A DNA stretch of 49,282 nucleotides from a candidate division Zixibacteria bacterium HGW-Zixibacteria-1 (GCA_002838945.1 PGXB01000026.1:1-49282); one strand, 5' to 3'; counted from the first letter of the stretch, positions 15,699-24,426 are shown. Notes: generated by a model not told the origin, from the sequence alone. Program-made: numbers and translations.

Positions 15699-17897
15699 AT
15701 GAAAGATTTCTTTATTAGCTATAATAGCGCGGACCGCCAATGGGCCGAGTGGATCGCGTGGGAGCTCGAAGAGGCCAAATATACGACTGTCTTGCAGGCG
15801 TGGGATTTTCGCCCCGGAAGTAATTTCGTTCTCGAAATGCATAAGGCGGCAACCGAGGCAGAGAGGACAATTGCCCTGCTGTCTCCAACCTATTTGAAAT
15901 CGATATTTACACAACCGGAATGGGCGGCAGCTTTTGTCGATGATCCCACTGGATCGAAAAGGAAACTAATTCCCATTAGAGTCCGGGAATGCGATTTAAC
16001 CGGCCTGCTCAAGGCCATTGTTTATATCGATTTTGTCGGAAAATCTCAGGAAGCCGCCAAAGAAGCTCTCCTGACCGGTATCAAGAAGGAACGCGCCAAA
16101 CCGGATATAAAACCGGGGTTTCCGGGCGCTTCGGAGCGGACTGTTAAGGAACAACCCAATTTCCCCGGTCAATTGCCGCCGGTCTGGAATATCCCCCACC
16201 AGCGAAACCGGAATTTTACCGGACGGGAATCTCTGCTGGATAATCTTCACAAAGCCTTGACCTCGGGGCAGACAACCGCCCTGACACAAGCCATCAAAGG
16301 CCTCGGCGGCGTCGGCAAAACTCAGCTTGCCCTTGAGTATGCTTATCGTTATGCCGCCGAATATAAAGCGGTCTGGTGGCTGCGCTCCGAAGACAGTGCC
16401 ACGCTGTCCGGCGATCTGGCTTCAATGGCCGCGGCCCTATGTCTGCCGGAAGCCGAGGCTCAGGATCAAAAAGCCACAGTTCAGGCTGTCCGGAATTGGC
16501 TTGGCAAAAATAAAGACTGGTTGTTGGTGTACGACAATGCTCCCGATCCGGAGACTATCCGGGTATATTTGCCACCCGGCAGCACCGGTCATGTGATAAT
16601 CACTTCCCGACATCATGCCTGGCGCGGTGTCGCGGAACCACTGGAAGTGCAAGTCCTGGAGCGCTCGGAAGCTGTCGATTTCCTGATTAAACGGTCCGGT
16701 CTGGATGACAAGCCCGGAGCCGACAAACTGGCCAATGAATTAGGCGATCTCCCCTTGGCTCTGGAACAGGCGGCTGCTTATATCGAAGAAACCGATATAA
16801 ACTATGCTGACTATCTGGAGTTATTCAAAACACGAAGGAAAGAACTCTGGGGGGGAGCCAAACCGCCCATTGATTATCCGGAGACAGTTGCCACCACCTG
16901 GAATCTGGCCATGGAGCAGGCTCGCACTGAAGCCCCCGGCGCTCATGATCTGCTCATGCTATGCGCCTATCTGGCGCCTGACAATATCCCCAAGGAACTT
17001 CTCATTAGTGGCAAGAAATATTATCCGGAATCTTTGGCCAATACAGTAGCCGACCCCCTTAGGTTGGATCGGGCAATAGTTGCACTCAGGCATTATTCAA
17101 TGATTCAGTTGGATGGTGACTCAATATCAGTACACCGTCTGGTTCAAGCGGTCGCCCGCGACCTGGCCGAAAGTGAATCCGGAAATAAATGGGCAGAATC
17201 AGCCGCAAAATTAATAAATTTAGAATTTCCTTTTAAAGAGCATGATCTAAGCACATGGTCGCAAAGTAAGCTATTGATGCCGCATGTATTGACGGTGACA
17301 GAACATGCTGAACGGCTTGAAATATTGCCAAATGAAACAACATGGCTGTTAAATGAGGCTGGTCTATATCTAAAGGGACGTGCCGATTTCGCAGAAGCTC
17401 GAAACTTGCTTGAACGGGCCTTGAAAATCTTTGAAAAAGTTTATGGTCACAACCATCCCAAGGTGGCCACACTTGTCAACAACCTTGGCGATGTCCTGCA
17501 AGACATGGGCGATTTCAAAGGCGCAAAGTCGCATTATGAACGCGCCTTGGAAATCGATGAAAAAGCGTTCGGCTCTGATCATCCCGAGGTGGCCATAGAT
17601 GTCAACAACCTGGGTTTTGTCTTGAAAGCCATGGGCGATCTTAAAGCGGCACAGGCTCATTATGAGCGGGCCTTGAAAATCGATGAAAGGGCTTATGGTC
17701 ATGATCATCCCAATGTAGCCACTGATGTTAACAACCTGGGTGATGTCCTGCGAGACCTCGGCGACCTGAAAGGGGCACAGCCTCATTTCCGGCGCGCTTT
17801 AGACATCTTTCGGAAATTTCTGGGTGATGAACACCCCAGCACTAAAATCGTCCGGGAGAATCTGGAAATAGTTGAGAAGCAGTTGAAATCGAAGTGA
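15699..17897 (+). CDS. TIR / NB-ARC / TPR protein with NLR-like architecture
   Basis: This is a 732-residue cytoplasmic protein. Residues 1-130 are a TIR domain (FFISYNSADRQWAEWIAWEL, then LLSPTYLKSIFTQPEW); E74 is in the position of the catalytic glutamate of NAD-cleaving TIRs. Residues about 165-480 are an NB-ARC-type STAND ATPase with P-loop GLGGVGKT (201-208), LLVYDN (275-280) and a GDLPLALEQAAAYI segment. Residues about 547-720 hold kinesin-light-chain-type TPRs of 42 residues (for example HYERALEIDEKAFG), with matching 126-base repetition in the DNA. Such proteins oligomerise on ligand binding and are known as plant, animal and bacterial immune receptors. Here the TIR would be the effector, the TPRs the sensor. 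It is monocistronic. Antiphage function is an inference. Confidence 0.88.
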   Translation: MKDFFISYNSADRQWAEWIAWELEEAKYTTVLQAWDFRPGSNFVLEMHKAATEAERTIALLSPTYLKSIFTQPEWAAAFVDDPTGSKRKLIPIRVRECDLTGLLKAIVYIDFVGKSQEAAKEALLTGIKKERAKPDIKPGFPGASERTVKEQPNFPGQLPPVWNIPHQRNRNFTGRESLLDNLHKALTSGQTTALTQAIKGLGGVGKTQLALEYAYRYAAEYKAVWWLRSEDSATLSGDLASMAAALCLPEAEAQDQKATVQAVRNWLGKNKDWLLVYDNAPDPETIRVYLPPGSTGHVIITSRHHAWRGVAEPLEVQVLERSEAVDFLIKRSGLDDKPGADKLANELGDLPLALEQAAAYIEETDINYADYLELFKTRRKELWGGAKPPIDYPETVATTWNLAMEQARTEAPGAHDLLMLCAYLAPDNIPKELLISGKKYYPESLANTVADPLRLDRAIVALRHYSMIQLDGDSISVHRLVQAVARDLAESESGNKWAESAAKLINLEFPFKEHDLSTWSQSKLLMPHVLTVTEHAERLEILPNETTWLLNEAGLYLKGRADFAEARNLLERALKIFEKVYGHNHPKVATLVNNLGDVLQDMGDFKGAKSHYERALEIDEKAFGSDHPEVAIDVNNLGFVLKAMGDLKAAQAHYERALKIDERAYGHDHPNVATDVNNLGDVLRDLGDLKGAQPHFRRALDIFRKFLGDEHPSTKIVRENLEIVEKQLKSK

Positions 17898-17906
17898 TTA
17901 CTTCCC

Positions 17907-18872
17907 TCACTCCCCTTTGATTATCTTCATCTTGCGCCAGAGCGTGGCTTGGCCGATACCCAGAATCCGCGAGGCTTCAGCCCGGTTGCCGCCGGTTAAT
18001 CGAAGCATTTTCCTGATATGATCCAGTTCCACTTCTTCGAGCGTTTGCGGTATTGTTCTATCCAGCTCATGCCACACTTTGGCCGGGTCGATAATCTGCG
18101 GCGGGAGATGTTTCGCGCGCACCGCGCCGTCACCGCTCAATATCGCGGCATGCTCGAGCGCATTTTGCAGCTCGCGGACATTGCCCGGCCATGAATAGGT
18201 CTGAAACCGCTCCAGGCAGTCATCATCGAGATGCAAATTCGGAAGCTCCAGCTTTTTCGCCAGGAGTTTCAGCAGGTATTCGGTCAGCGGCACGATATCT
18301 TCCGGCCGCTCGCGAAGCGACGGCACCCGAATTTCGATCACCCGCAGGCGGTACAGTAAATCCTTACGGAAATTCCCCTCGCGCACATCACGATCCAGAT
18401 CGCGGTTGGTGGCGGCAATAATATGAATATCGACCTTACGCGGAATATTTTCGCCGACCCGCAGAATCTCGCGCTCCTGAAGCACCCGCAGCAGCTTGAT
18501 CTGTATCACTTTCGAAACGTCGCCGATCTCATCCAGAAAAATGGTCCCGCGCGCCGCCTGCTCGAACAGGCCGACCCGGTCGTTGATGGCGCCGGTGAAC
18601 GAGCCCGCCTTGTGCCCGAAAAGCTCGCTCTCGAGAAGGGTCTCCGGCAGCGCCCCGCAGTTGATGGTCAGCATGGCGTTGTCCCGCCGCGATGACAGCC
18701 AGTGAATATACCGCGCCACTACTTCCTTGCCGACCCCGGTTTCGCCGCTGATTAGGACCAAAGAATCGAATCGGGCCACCTGCGCCGCGATCTTGAGTGT
18801 TTCCCGAAATGACCGGCTGCGCACTTCCGCGATAAAATCCGGATCTTGAAATCGGCTCTCGGCATTTTTCAT
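17907..18872 (-). CDS. Sigma-54-dependent activator without sensory domain
   Basis: This 321-residue protein begins almost directly with the AAA+ sigma-54 interaction domain. It has Walker A GETGVGKE (43-50), loop-1 motif GSFTGA (90-95, Ser for Ala in GAFTGA), Walker [11 protein letters not shown] (109-118) and [12 protein letters not shown]. The C-terminus is a Fis-type helix-turn-helix (about 275-318: [23 protein letters not shown]). There is no receiver, GAF or PAS part, so activity must be set by expression or a partner protein. It is divergent from the Cache kinase operon, whose promoter is a good -24/-12 element, so that operon is its probable target. Its stop codon is 9 bases from the convergent TIR gene. 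Confidence 0.9.
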   Translation of the reverse strand: MKNAESRFQDPDFIAEVRSRSFRETLKIAAQVARFDSLVLISGETGVGKEVVARYIHWLSSRRDNAMLTINCGALPETLLESELFGHKAGSFTGAINDRVGLFEQAARGTIFLDEIGDVSKVIQIKLLRVLQEREILRVGENIPRKVDIHIIAATNRDLDRDVREGNFRKDLLYRLRVIEIRVPSLRERPEDIVPLTEYLLKLLAKKLELPNLHLDDDCLERFQTYSWPGNVRELQNALEHAAILSGDGAVRAKHLPPQIIDPAKVWHELDRTIPQTLEEVELDHIRKMLRLTGGNRAEASRILGIGQATLWRKMKIIKGE

Positions 18873-18968
18873 GACAATAGTCTTTCAAAATGAAATTATA
18901 CTTTCAATTTAATATATATCAACTTTTTGTCAAGATCAATTTTATCTTACTAATACATTGTAATATAT

Positions 18969-18982
18969 AATCTTATAAGATT
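18969..18982. promoter_or_regulatory. Perfect 14-base palindrome upstream of the sigma-54 promoter
   Basis: AATCTTATAAGATT reads the same on both strands and ends 12 bases before the -24 GG. It could bind a dimeric regulator. At about -45 from the expected start it is closer than usual for an activator site, and the AT-rich context makes a chance palindrome possible. Confidence 0.4.
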
Positions 18983-18993
18983 TTCGACAATTA

Positions 18994-19009
18994 GGGCACA
19001 CCTGTTGCT
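18994..19009 (+). promoter_or_regulatory. Sigma-54 promoter of the Cache kinase/SLC13 operon
   Basis: GGGCACACCTGTTGCT fits the consensus TGGCAC-N5-TTGCW at all but the first base. The invariant GG (18995-18996) and GC (19007-19008) are exactly 10 bases apart. Transcription would begin near 19020, upstream of the start codon at 19056. The divergent gene encodes a sigma-54 activator. Confidence 0.82.
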
Positions 19010-19055
19010 TAACCGTCATTTTGAAAGAACAAATATAAAACGGCTGGAAGATGTT

Positions 19056-20729
19056 ATGGCAAATGATGCAATAAGCAAGTTTATGGGAGCGGGCAAGGCC
19101 CTTCGCTGGCGCATTGTGGCGGTTCTTTTGTTCGCCGCTATGGTCCCGCTGGCTTTTGCCGGATTCGGATCATGGATCGTTTTCGGCGAGTTGCTCGAAC
19201 AAAGATCGCTGGAGCAAATGCGTACCGTCGTCCAGGGGCACGCCGACGCCATCGAAGCCTATTTATCCGAACAACTCCACCTGCTGCAGCTGGCCGCCGA
19301 ATCGCACACCTCCCGCGAACTGTCCAGCAATGAGAGCCTGCAGATTCTTCTCAACAATCTCAATGCTTCCAGCGATGAAGGTTTTATCGACCTAGGCGTG
19401 ATCGATGCCGACGGCAATCATCTGGCCTATGTCGGCCCGTACAAACTTCAGGACCGCAATTACCGCGATGCCGACTGGTTCAAGGAAGTCAATTTCAGCG
19501 GGAAATATATCAGCGATGTCTTTCCCGGTTTTCGACAGGTCCCTCATTGCATAATCGCCGTTCAGACTATCGAAAATAACAAACGCTGGATTTTGCGGGC
19601 GACGATCAACAGCGAGAAATTCAGCGCCCTGGTCAAAAGCGGCATTCTCGGACCCGGCAGCGATTCTTACATCGTCAACCGCGACGGGCTCTATCAGTCG
19701 CCGCCCAAATCGGGACTGCTGCTCGATAACGCGCCCGATATTACCCCTGTCATACATACCGGTGTCGAGGATCACCATGCCGTTATCGGCGGTGTCAACA
19801 AACTTCTGGTGACCACCTGGATCAATGACAATCGCTGGATGCTGGTCGTCGAGCAGGATCAGTCATACATACAGGCGCCGGTCAACCAGGCCATCGCCAA
19901 CGGAGCGTACGTGGTTCTGATCGCGGTCATATTCCTGGCCCTTATCACATTTTTTGCCACGCGCCATCTGACCGCCCAGATCGACAAAGCCACCGCCGAG
20001 CGTGAAGAAATATCGCGCGCCTTTGTTCGCTCGGCCAAACTGGCCTCGATCGGCGAACTGACCACCGGGTTGGCCCATGAAATCAACAATCCGCTGGCCA
20101 TCATCAGTGCCGAGCAGACCAATATCGCCGATATCCTCAAGGACCCCAACAGCAGCAAGGAAGAAATTTATGATGCGCTCGATTCGGTCAAGCGATGTCA
20201 GACCCAGGTTCAGCGATGCGCCGGTATCACCAAGAAACTTCTCCAGTTCGGAAGGAGTCAGGAATCAAAGCTGGAGCTGACCGATATCAAACCGCGCCTG
20301 ATGGATATTGTCAACCTGATGCATCGTCATGCCGCCGTACGCAATATCAATCTCCATGAAAATATCGAAGAGAACCTTCCTCGGGCGCTCCTTGATCCGG
20401 TGGAACTCGAGCAGGTTCTTGTCAACCTGATAAACAACAGTGTCGATGCCATGCCTTCCGGCGGTGAAATAATCGTCGGTGCGCATCGCGAGGCCAAATC
20501 GATTATCATCGAAGTCACCGATACCGGTACCGGCATCACGCCCGGCGAACTCGACCGTATCTTCGAGCCGTTCTTTACGACCAAACCGGTCGGCAAAGGA
20601 ACCGGGCTGGGTTTATCGGTCTGCTACGGCATCGTGCACAGCTGGGGCGGAACTATCGAGGCCTCCAGCAAGCAGGGCCGTGGTACAACTATGAAAATAA
20701 TTTTGCCCAATCAAACTGAAAACGGATAA
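19056..20729 (+). CDS. Sensor histidine kinase with extracytoplasmic Cache domain (paralogue of the 4045 kinase)
   Basis: This is a 557-residue inner-membrane kinase. TM1 is at about 18-40 and TM2 at about 283-302. Between them is a dCache sensor with GFIDLGVIDADG, YVGPYKL and RNYRDADWFKEV, closely matching the kinase at 4045. The HisKA domain has H341 in GLAHEINNPLAII. The HATPase has NLINNSVDAM, DTGTGI and GTGLGLS, all intact. The start at 19056 follows GGAAG (19046-19050). An in-frame ATG-less extension to 19005 would place the start inside the -12 promoter element and is rejected. It is the first gene of a sigma-54-controlled operon with a double receiver, an SLC13 transporter and a receiver-CBS protein. 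The ligand may be the transported anion. Confidence 0.93.
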   Translation: MANDAISKFMGAGKALRWRIVAVLLFAAMVPLAFAGFGSWIVFGELLEQRSLEQMRTVVQGHADAIEAYLSEQLHLLQLAAESHTSRELSSNESLQILLNNLNASSDEGFIDLGVIDADGNHLAYVGPYKLQDRNYRDADWFKEVNFSGKYISDVFPGFRQVPHCIIAVQTIENNKRWILRATINSEKFSALVKSGILGPGSDSYIVNRDGLYQSPPKSGLLLDNAPDITPVIHTGVEDHHAVIGGVNKLLVTTWINDNRWMLVVEQDQSYIQAPVNQAIANGAYVVLIAVIFLALITFFATRHLTAQIDKATAEREEISRAFVRSAKLASIGELTTGLAHEINNPLAIISAEQTNIADILKDPNSSKEEIYDALDSVKRCQTQVQRCAGITKKLLQFGRSQESKLELTDIKPRLMDIVNLMHRHAAVRNINLHENIEENLPRALLDPVELEQVLVNLINNSVDAMPSGGEIIVGAHREAKSIIIEVTDTGTGITPGELDRIFEPFFTTKPVGKGTGLGLSVCYGIVHSWGGTIEASSKQGRGTTMKIILPNQTENG

Positions 20730-20753
20730 GCCTAATAAATAAGAGGTGTTACA

Positions 20754-21608
20754 ATGGATAAAGGCACCAAAAAATACAAGCTGCTTCTCGTTGACGACGA
20801 AGAGGAATTTCTGGTCTCTTCGTCGAAGGCACTGAGCAGAAGGGGATTCGAAGTGGATGTTGCGCCCAATGGCGTCACCGCTCTTGAAAAGATCGATGAA
20901 ATTGTATTTGACGCCATTGTCCTGGATGTGAAAATGCCCGATATCGACGGGGTCGAAGTGTTCCGGCAGATTCATGAGAAATATCCCGACATGCCGGTGA
21001 TTCTTCTGACCGGTCATGCTTCGGTGGGCGATGCTTTCCAGACATCGAAGGAAGGTATTACCGACTACCTGGCCAAACCGATCGACATGGATGAACTTGC
21101 CAAGCGCATTCATCATGCCGTCGCCGCCGGAAAGAAAGCGGCCGCCGCCGAAAGCGGCTTCCCGCTGATCGACACCGGCGAACCGATCCGGCTCATGATT
21201 GTCGATGACGAAATTGATTTTCTTGATTCGCTCAAAAAAGTGCTGCAGCGCCGCAATATGGAAGTGATCACCGCTTCCGGCGGCGAGCAGGCCCTCGGCA
21301 TGCTCAGAAGCGAGCTGGTCGATATTATGATTCTGGATGTCAAGATGCCCGGGATGGATGGTATGGAAGTTTTGCGGCACGTCAAAAAGGATTTTCCCAG
21401 CGTGGAAATTATCCTCCTCAGCGGCCATCCTTCGGTCGAGGCCGCTCTCGAAGGCGTCCGGCTGGGGGCGAGCGAATATCTGAAAAAACCGCCGGATATC
21501 GATGACCTGACCGAGACCATCAGAAAACTTTACCAGGACAAGAAACGGGTCTATTTCGAGCAGCAGCAAAAACTGATCGATGAAATTCGAAGAAGGTTCC
21601 CGGAATAA
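20754..21608 (+). CDS. Tandem double-receiver response regulator
   Basis: This 284-residue protein contains two receiver domains. Domain 1 (about 8-122) has D14/D15, D58 in VLDVKMPD and K108 in LAKP. Domain 2 (about 145-262) has D151/D152, D195 in ILDVKMPG and K244 in LKKP. Both phosphorylation sites look functional. A short helical tail (about 263-284) follows and no DNA-binding or enzymatic domain is present. It could serve as a phosphorelay hub or phosphate sink between the kinase and the receiver-CBS protein. A good ribosome site (AAGAGGTG) precedes the ATG. Confidence 0.92.
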   Translation: MDKGTKKYKLLLVDDEEEFLVSSSKALSRRGFEVDVAPNGVTALEKIDEIVFDAIVLDVKMPDIDGVEVFRQIHEKYPDMPVILLTGHASVGDAFQTSKEGITDYLAKPIDMDELAKRIHHAVAAGKKAAAAESGFPLIDTGEPIRLMIVDDEIDFLDSLKKVLQRRNMEVITASGGEQALGMLRSELVDIMILDVKMPGMDGMEVLRHVKKDFPSVEIILLSGHPSVEAALEGVRLGASEYLKKPPDIDDLTETIRKLYQDKKRVYFEQQQKLIDEIRRRFPE

Positions 21609-21619
21609 TCCACCGGAGA

Positions 21620-21639
21620 CACCGGGCAGCAGCCCGGTG
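21620..21639 (+). other. Hairpin between receiver and transporter genes
   Basis: A perfect 8-base-pair stem (CACCGGGC 21620-21627 with GCCCGGTG 21632-21639) has loop AGCA. No T-tract follows directly, so it is probably an mRNA-processing or stabilising element, or a partial attenuator, within the operon and not a full terminator. Confidence 0.5.
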
Positions 21640-21677
21640 AATGCGGTTTTCAAATATATGGGAAAGGGTGTGTAACA

Positions 21678-23525
21678 ATGCAAGAATCAACAAAGCCTAA
21701 ATCATCGGCTTACGATCGTTATGTGGACTACAAGCGATTCTCGATTGCGGTGGCACTGTTCGTCATCATTATCATGCTGCCCATTCCTCGAAGTATGCTG
21801 GATGTTGCCGTCGAATACACCATGGGAGAGAAATATGTCCAGAACTTCTATTCCCAGCAACTATTCGGCAAAGACCGCCAGGATATCGAGCAATGGCAAA
21901 AAGTGACCGTGGAAGCGCTTGATGCATGTATGAAACAGGGGGTCTCCAGAAAAGAAACCGTCCTCAAGCGAAGTGATAAGGAACTTCAAAAGGCCGGGGT
22001 CCGAGGCGAAGACGTTCACTTCAAACAATATCGTGCCCTCATCGAAGGTACCGATAAAACAGTTGTCGACAATCTTCTGATGCAGGGACGACAGCTTCGT
22101 AACGACAAACTCGACTACGGCATGCTGACCGAAAAGGAACAGAAAGACGTCAGCAAAGCCGCAAAAAATATTCTTGTCTGCATTGCCATGGTCGCCTTTG
22201 TCGTCGTCTGTTTTGTCACCGAGGCGATTCCTCTGCCCGGTGTCGCTTTCTGCATCGGATTGATTCTTGTCTTTTCGGGGATCGTATCGCGCAGCGACAT
22301 CGCCCAACTGTTCTGGTCCGACGCCTGCTGGTTTATTATGGGCAGCCTTATGTTTGCCGCCGCCTTCGTCAAGACCGGTGTCGATAAGCGTATCTGCCTG
22401 ACCATCTTCCGGTACCTCGCCAAACCCAACGTCAAATGGGTCACCTTTATAATGATTCTTGTGATTTCACCGGGGGCGTCGTTTATATCGGATCATGCCC
22501 TGGCGGCTATCTTCCTGCCGATCGGCGTCATCCTGTATTCCAACAGCCTGACAAAGTCGGTCCCGGAAGATAACGAACTGGCCAAGCTGCTTATGATTAC
22601 CATCGCCATGGCCTGTAACATCGGCGGCTTCGGCGCCCCATCGGGAGGCGCCCGGAATGTCATCATCATGACATATTTGGAGGACATGTTCGGCATTTCA
22701 ATCGGCTATGGTCAGTGGATTCTCTATGGCATGCCGTTCGTCATCATCATGATGCCGGTCCTGTGGATCACCCTCAACCGCGTTTTCAAGCCGAAAATAC
22801 AGGACCTCCGCCCCGCTTTGATCTCGCTGCAGAAAGATATCGATCATATGGGCGGCTGGAACAGAAAACAGGTTATTGCGCTGATCATATTTCTTGTCAT
22901 GCTCTTCGGGTGGATTACCGAGCAATCGCTCATCACAAAATTGATCGGCGTCCGCCTCGGTATCGGCGTGATCGCCATTGCCGGTGCCGTGGCATATCTT
23001 CTGACCGGGGTGGTCAACTGGCGCGACTATCAGGAAAAGGTTGACTGGGGCGTGGTCTGGCTGTATGCCGGAGCCATTGTCTTCGGACGTTTGCTCGATC
23101 AAACCGGCGCCGCTTACTGGATGGCCCGCTCCATTGTGGAAGGACTGGCCGCTATCGGGCTCAAATCGGGAACAATTCTGCTCGGTGCCGGCGGCGCGGT
23201 GACGGTGTTCATGACGAATCTGATGGCCGACGGGCCCGCCGCCGCTGCGGTCGGCCCGATTACATTGAATATGGCTTCGGTCGCCAATCCCGGAACGACG
23301 CTGGTGCCGTTCATGGGTCTGGTTACCGCCTGCGCCTCATCGATGGCATATCTCCTGATTATAGGCACCCCGCCCAATGCCATCGTATATTCCAGCGGGT
23401 ATCTTACGGCTAAAGATTTCCTGCGGGCCGGCATCGTTTGCACCATTATTGCCTTTGCGCTTTTGATTGTATTGAGTATGTTTTACTGGGGCATTCTTGG
23501 ATTCGGCGGCCTGCCGTCGGCATAA
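21678..23525 (+). CDS. SLC13/DASS-type sodium:anion symporter with large inserted soluble segment
   Basis: This 615-residue inner-membrane transporter belongs to the divalent anion:sodium symporter family (sulfate, di- or tricarboxylates). The two family hairpin motifs appear as FISDHALAAIFLP in the first half and FMTNLMADGPAAAAVGP in the second, the first with SDH where SNT is usual. GTPPNAIVYSSGY near the C-terminus is also typical. TM1 is at 21-38, but the next helix begins only near 164. The ~125 residues between them are polar and mostly helical (DIEQWQKVTVEALDACMKQG), a segment not found in standard members. The gene lies between a double receiver and a receiver-CBS gene in one operon, so transport is probably regulated by this two-component system. 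The substrate is not known. Confidence 0.88.
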   Translation: MQESTKPKSSAYDRYVDYKRFSIAVALFVIIIMLPIPRSMLDVAVEYTMGEKYVQNFYSQQLFGKDRQDIEQWQKVTVEALDACMKQGVSRKETVLKRSDKELQKAGVRGEDVHFKQYRALIEGTDKTVVDNLLMQGRQLRNDKLDYGMLTEKEQKDVSKAAKNILVCIAMVAFVVVCFVTEAIPLPGVAFCIGLILVFSGIVSRSDIAQLFWSDACWFIMGSLMFAAAFVKTGVDKRICLTIFRYLAKPNVKWVTFIMILVISPGASFISDHALAAIFLPIGVILYSNSLTKSVPEDNELAKLLMITIAMACNIGGFGAPSGGARNVIIMTYLEDMFGISIGYGQWILYGMPFVIIMMPVLWITLNRVFKPKIQDLRPALISLQKDIDHMGGWNRKQVIALIIFLVMLFGWITEQSLITKLIGVRLGIGVIAIAGAVAYLLTGVVNWRDYQEKVDWGVVWLYAGAIVFGRLLDQTGAAYWMARSIVEGLAAIGLKSGTILLGAGGAVTVFMTNLMADGPAAAAVGPITLNMASVANPGTTLVPFMGLVTACASSMAYLLIIGTPPNAIVYSSGYLTAKDFLRAGIVCTIIAFALLIVLSMFYWGILGFGGLPSA

Positions 23526-23544
23526 GTTTGAAGGAGTACCAATT

Positions 23545-24426
23545 ATGGATAACAATAAAACAAAATTGAATCTGCTGCTGGTTGATGATGAAGCCGATTT
23601 CCGGCGGGCCACGACACAGGGACTCTCGCGGCGGGGATTTAATGTGGAAGAAGCCTGCGGCGGCGAGGAAGCGCTCGAAAAAATCAAAAAGCAGCGTCCC
23701 GATGTCATCCTGCTCGATCAGAAAATGCCGGGACTGAGCGGTATCGAAACGCTCCAGCGCATCCGCAAGAATGACCCGACCCTGCCGGTCATCATCCTGA
23801 CCGGGCACGGCGACTATTATACCGCCCTGGCCGGAATACGGCTCGACATCACCGAGTTCATGCAAAAACCGGTCGATATCGACCAGTTGGCCGCACGGAT
23901 ACATACGCTTCTGGAAAAAGGCGCGGAACAGCCCATGACCGAGCCGACCATCGCCGAACTGATGGCTCCGCCGAGCCTGTATCCCAAGGTGTATATCGAT
24001 GATCCGCTTACAACCGTTCTTAAGGCCATCCATGAGGCCTATACCAAACCGGTACCGGAGACGTCCAAATACGGCCAGGTGCGCTCGGCGCTCGTCTTTG
24101 ACCGCAATGAGAACTTTCTGGGGCTGGTCAGATTTTCCAATCTGTTGAGCCTGCTTATCCCTTCATTTCTGAGTGACTCGCCCTATGCCAGTTTCTTCAC
24201 CGGGATGTTTCTGGCGCAGACTAAGGTCTTCGGAAGACTGACTATCAGCGGTCTGGTCAAAGAGCGGGTCTTTGTCGATGTCGAGGCGCCCATTATGGAA
24301 GCGATTCATCTGCTGGTGGAGCACAAGCTGATCAACATACCTGTGTTGAAAGACGGCAAGCTGGTCGGTATCCTGCGCGGCCGCGACATCATTGTCGAGA
24401 CCGCCCGCCTCGCCGGAGCGTTGTAA
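23545..24426 (+). CDS. Receiver-CBS response regulator
   Basis: This 294-residue protein has a receiver domain at about 8-122, with D14/D15, D58 in LLDQKMPG and K108 in MQKP. A pair of CBS domains follows at about 134-290 (SLYPKVYIDDPLTTVLKAI; later IMEAIHLLVEHKLINIPVL and LVGILRGRDIIVETA). CBS pairs bind adenosine nucleotides and often regulate channels and transporters. Its position directly after the SLC13 gene suggests it links phosphorylation to transporter activity. The start at 23545 follows AAGGAGT at good spacing; an upstream in-frame ATG at 23497 lies inside the transporter gene. It is the last gene of the operon. Confidence 0.9.
   Translation: MDNNKTKLNLLLVDDEADFRRATTQGLSRRGFNVEEACGGEEALEKIKKQRPDVILLDQKMPGLSGIETLQRIRKNDPTLPVIILTGHGDYYTALAGIRLDITEFMQKPVDIDQLAARIHTLLEKGAEQPMTEPTIAELMAPPSLYPKVYIDDPLTTVLKAIHEAYTKPVPETSKYGQVRSALVFDRNENFLGLVRFSNLLSLLIPSFLSDSPYASFFTGMFLAQTKVFGRLTISGLVKERVFVDVEAPIMEAIHLLVEHKLINIPVLKDGKLVGILRGRDIIVETARLAGAL

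Larger units (their letters stand above)
18881..19028. promoter_or_regulatory. Pair of inverted 13-base sites flanking the divergent promoter region
   Basis: TCTTTCAAAATGA (18881-18893) occurs again in reverse orientation at 19016-19028. Each site contains the palindromic core TTTCA-N3-TGAAA or part of it. One site lies in the leader of the activator gene, the other at the expected transcription start of the kinase operon. They may be operator or enhancer sites. The GAAAG part near the activator gene could also act as its ribosome site. Confidence 0.45.

Noticed and set aside
17395-17772. Tandem 126-base DNA repeats as a possible satellite or array
   Set aside because: They encode 42-residue TPR units in frame and are explained by the protein architecture.
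9523-17897. Possible type III-E CRISPR locus, because of TPR-CHAT plus sigma factor
   Set aside because: No gRAMP/Cas7-11, Cas1, Cas2 or repeat-spacer array is visible anywhere in the window; only the protease/sigma logic is shared.
19005-19055. Longer N-terminus for the Cache kinase
   Set aside because: Its start codon would lie within the -12 promoter element, upstream of the expected transcript start, and the start at 19056 has a good ribosome site.
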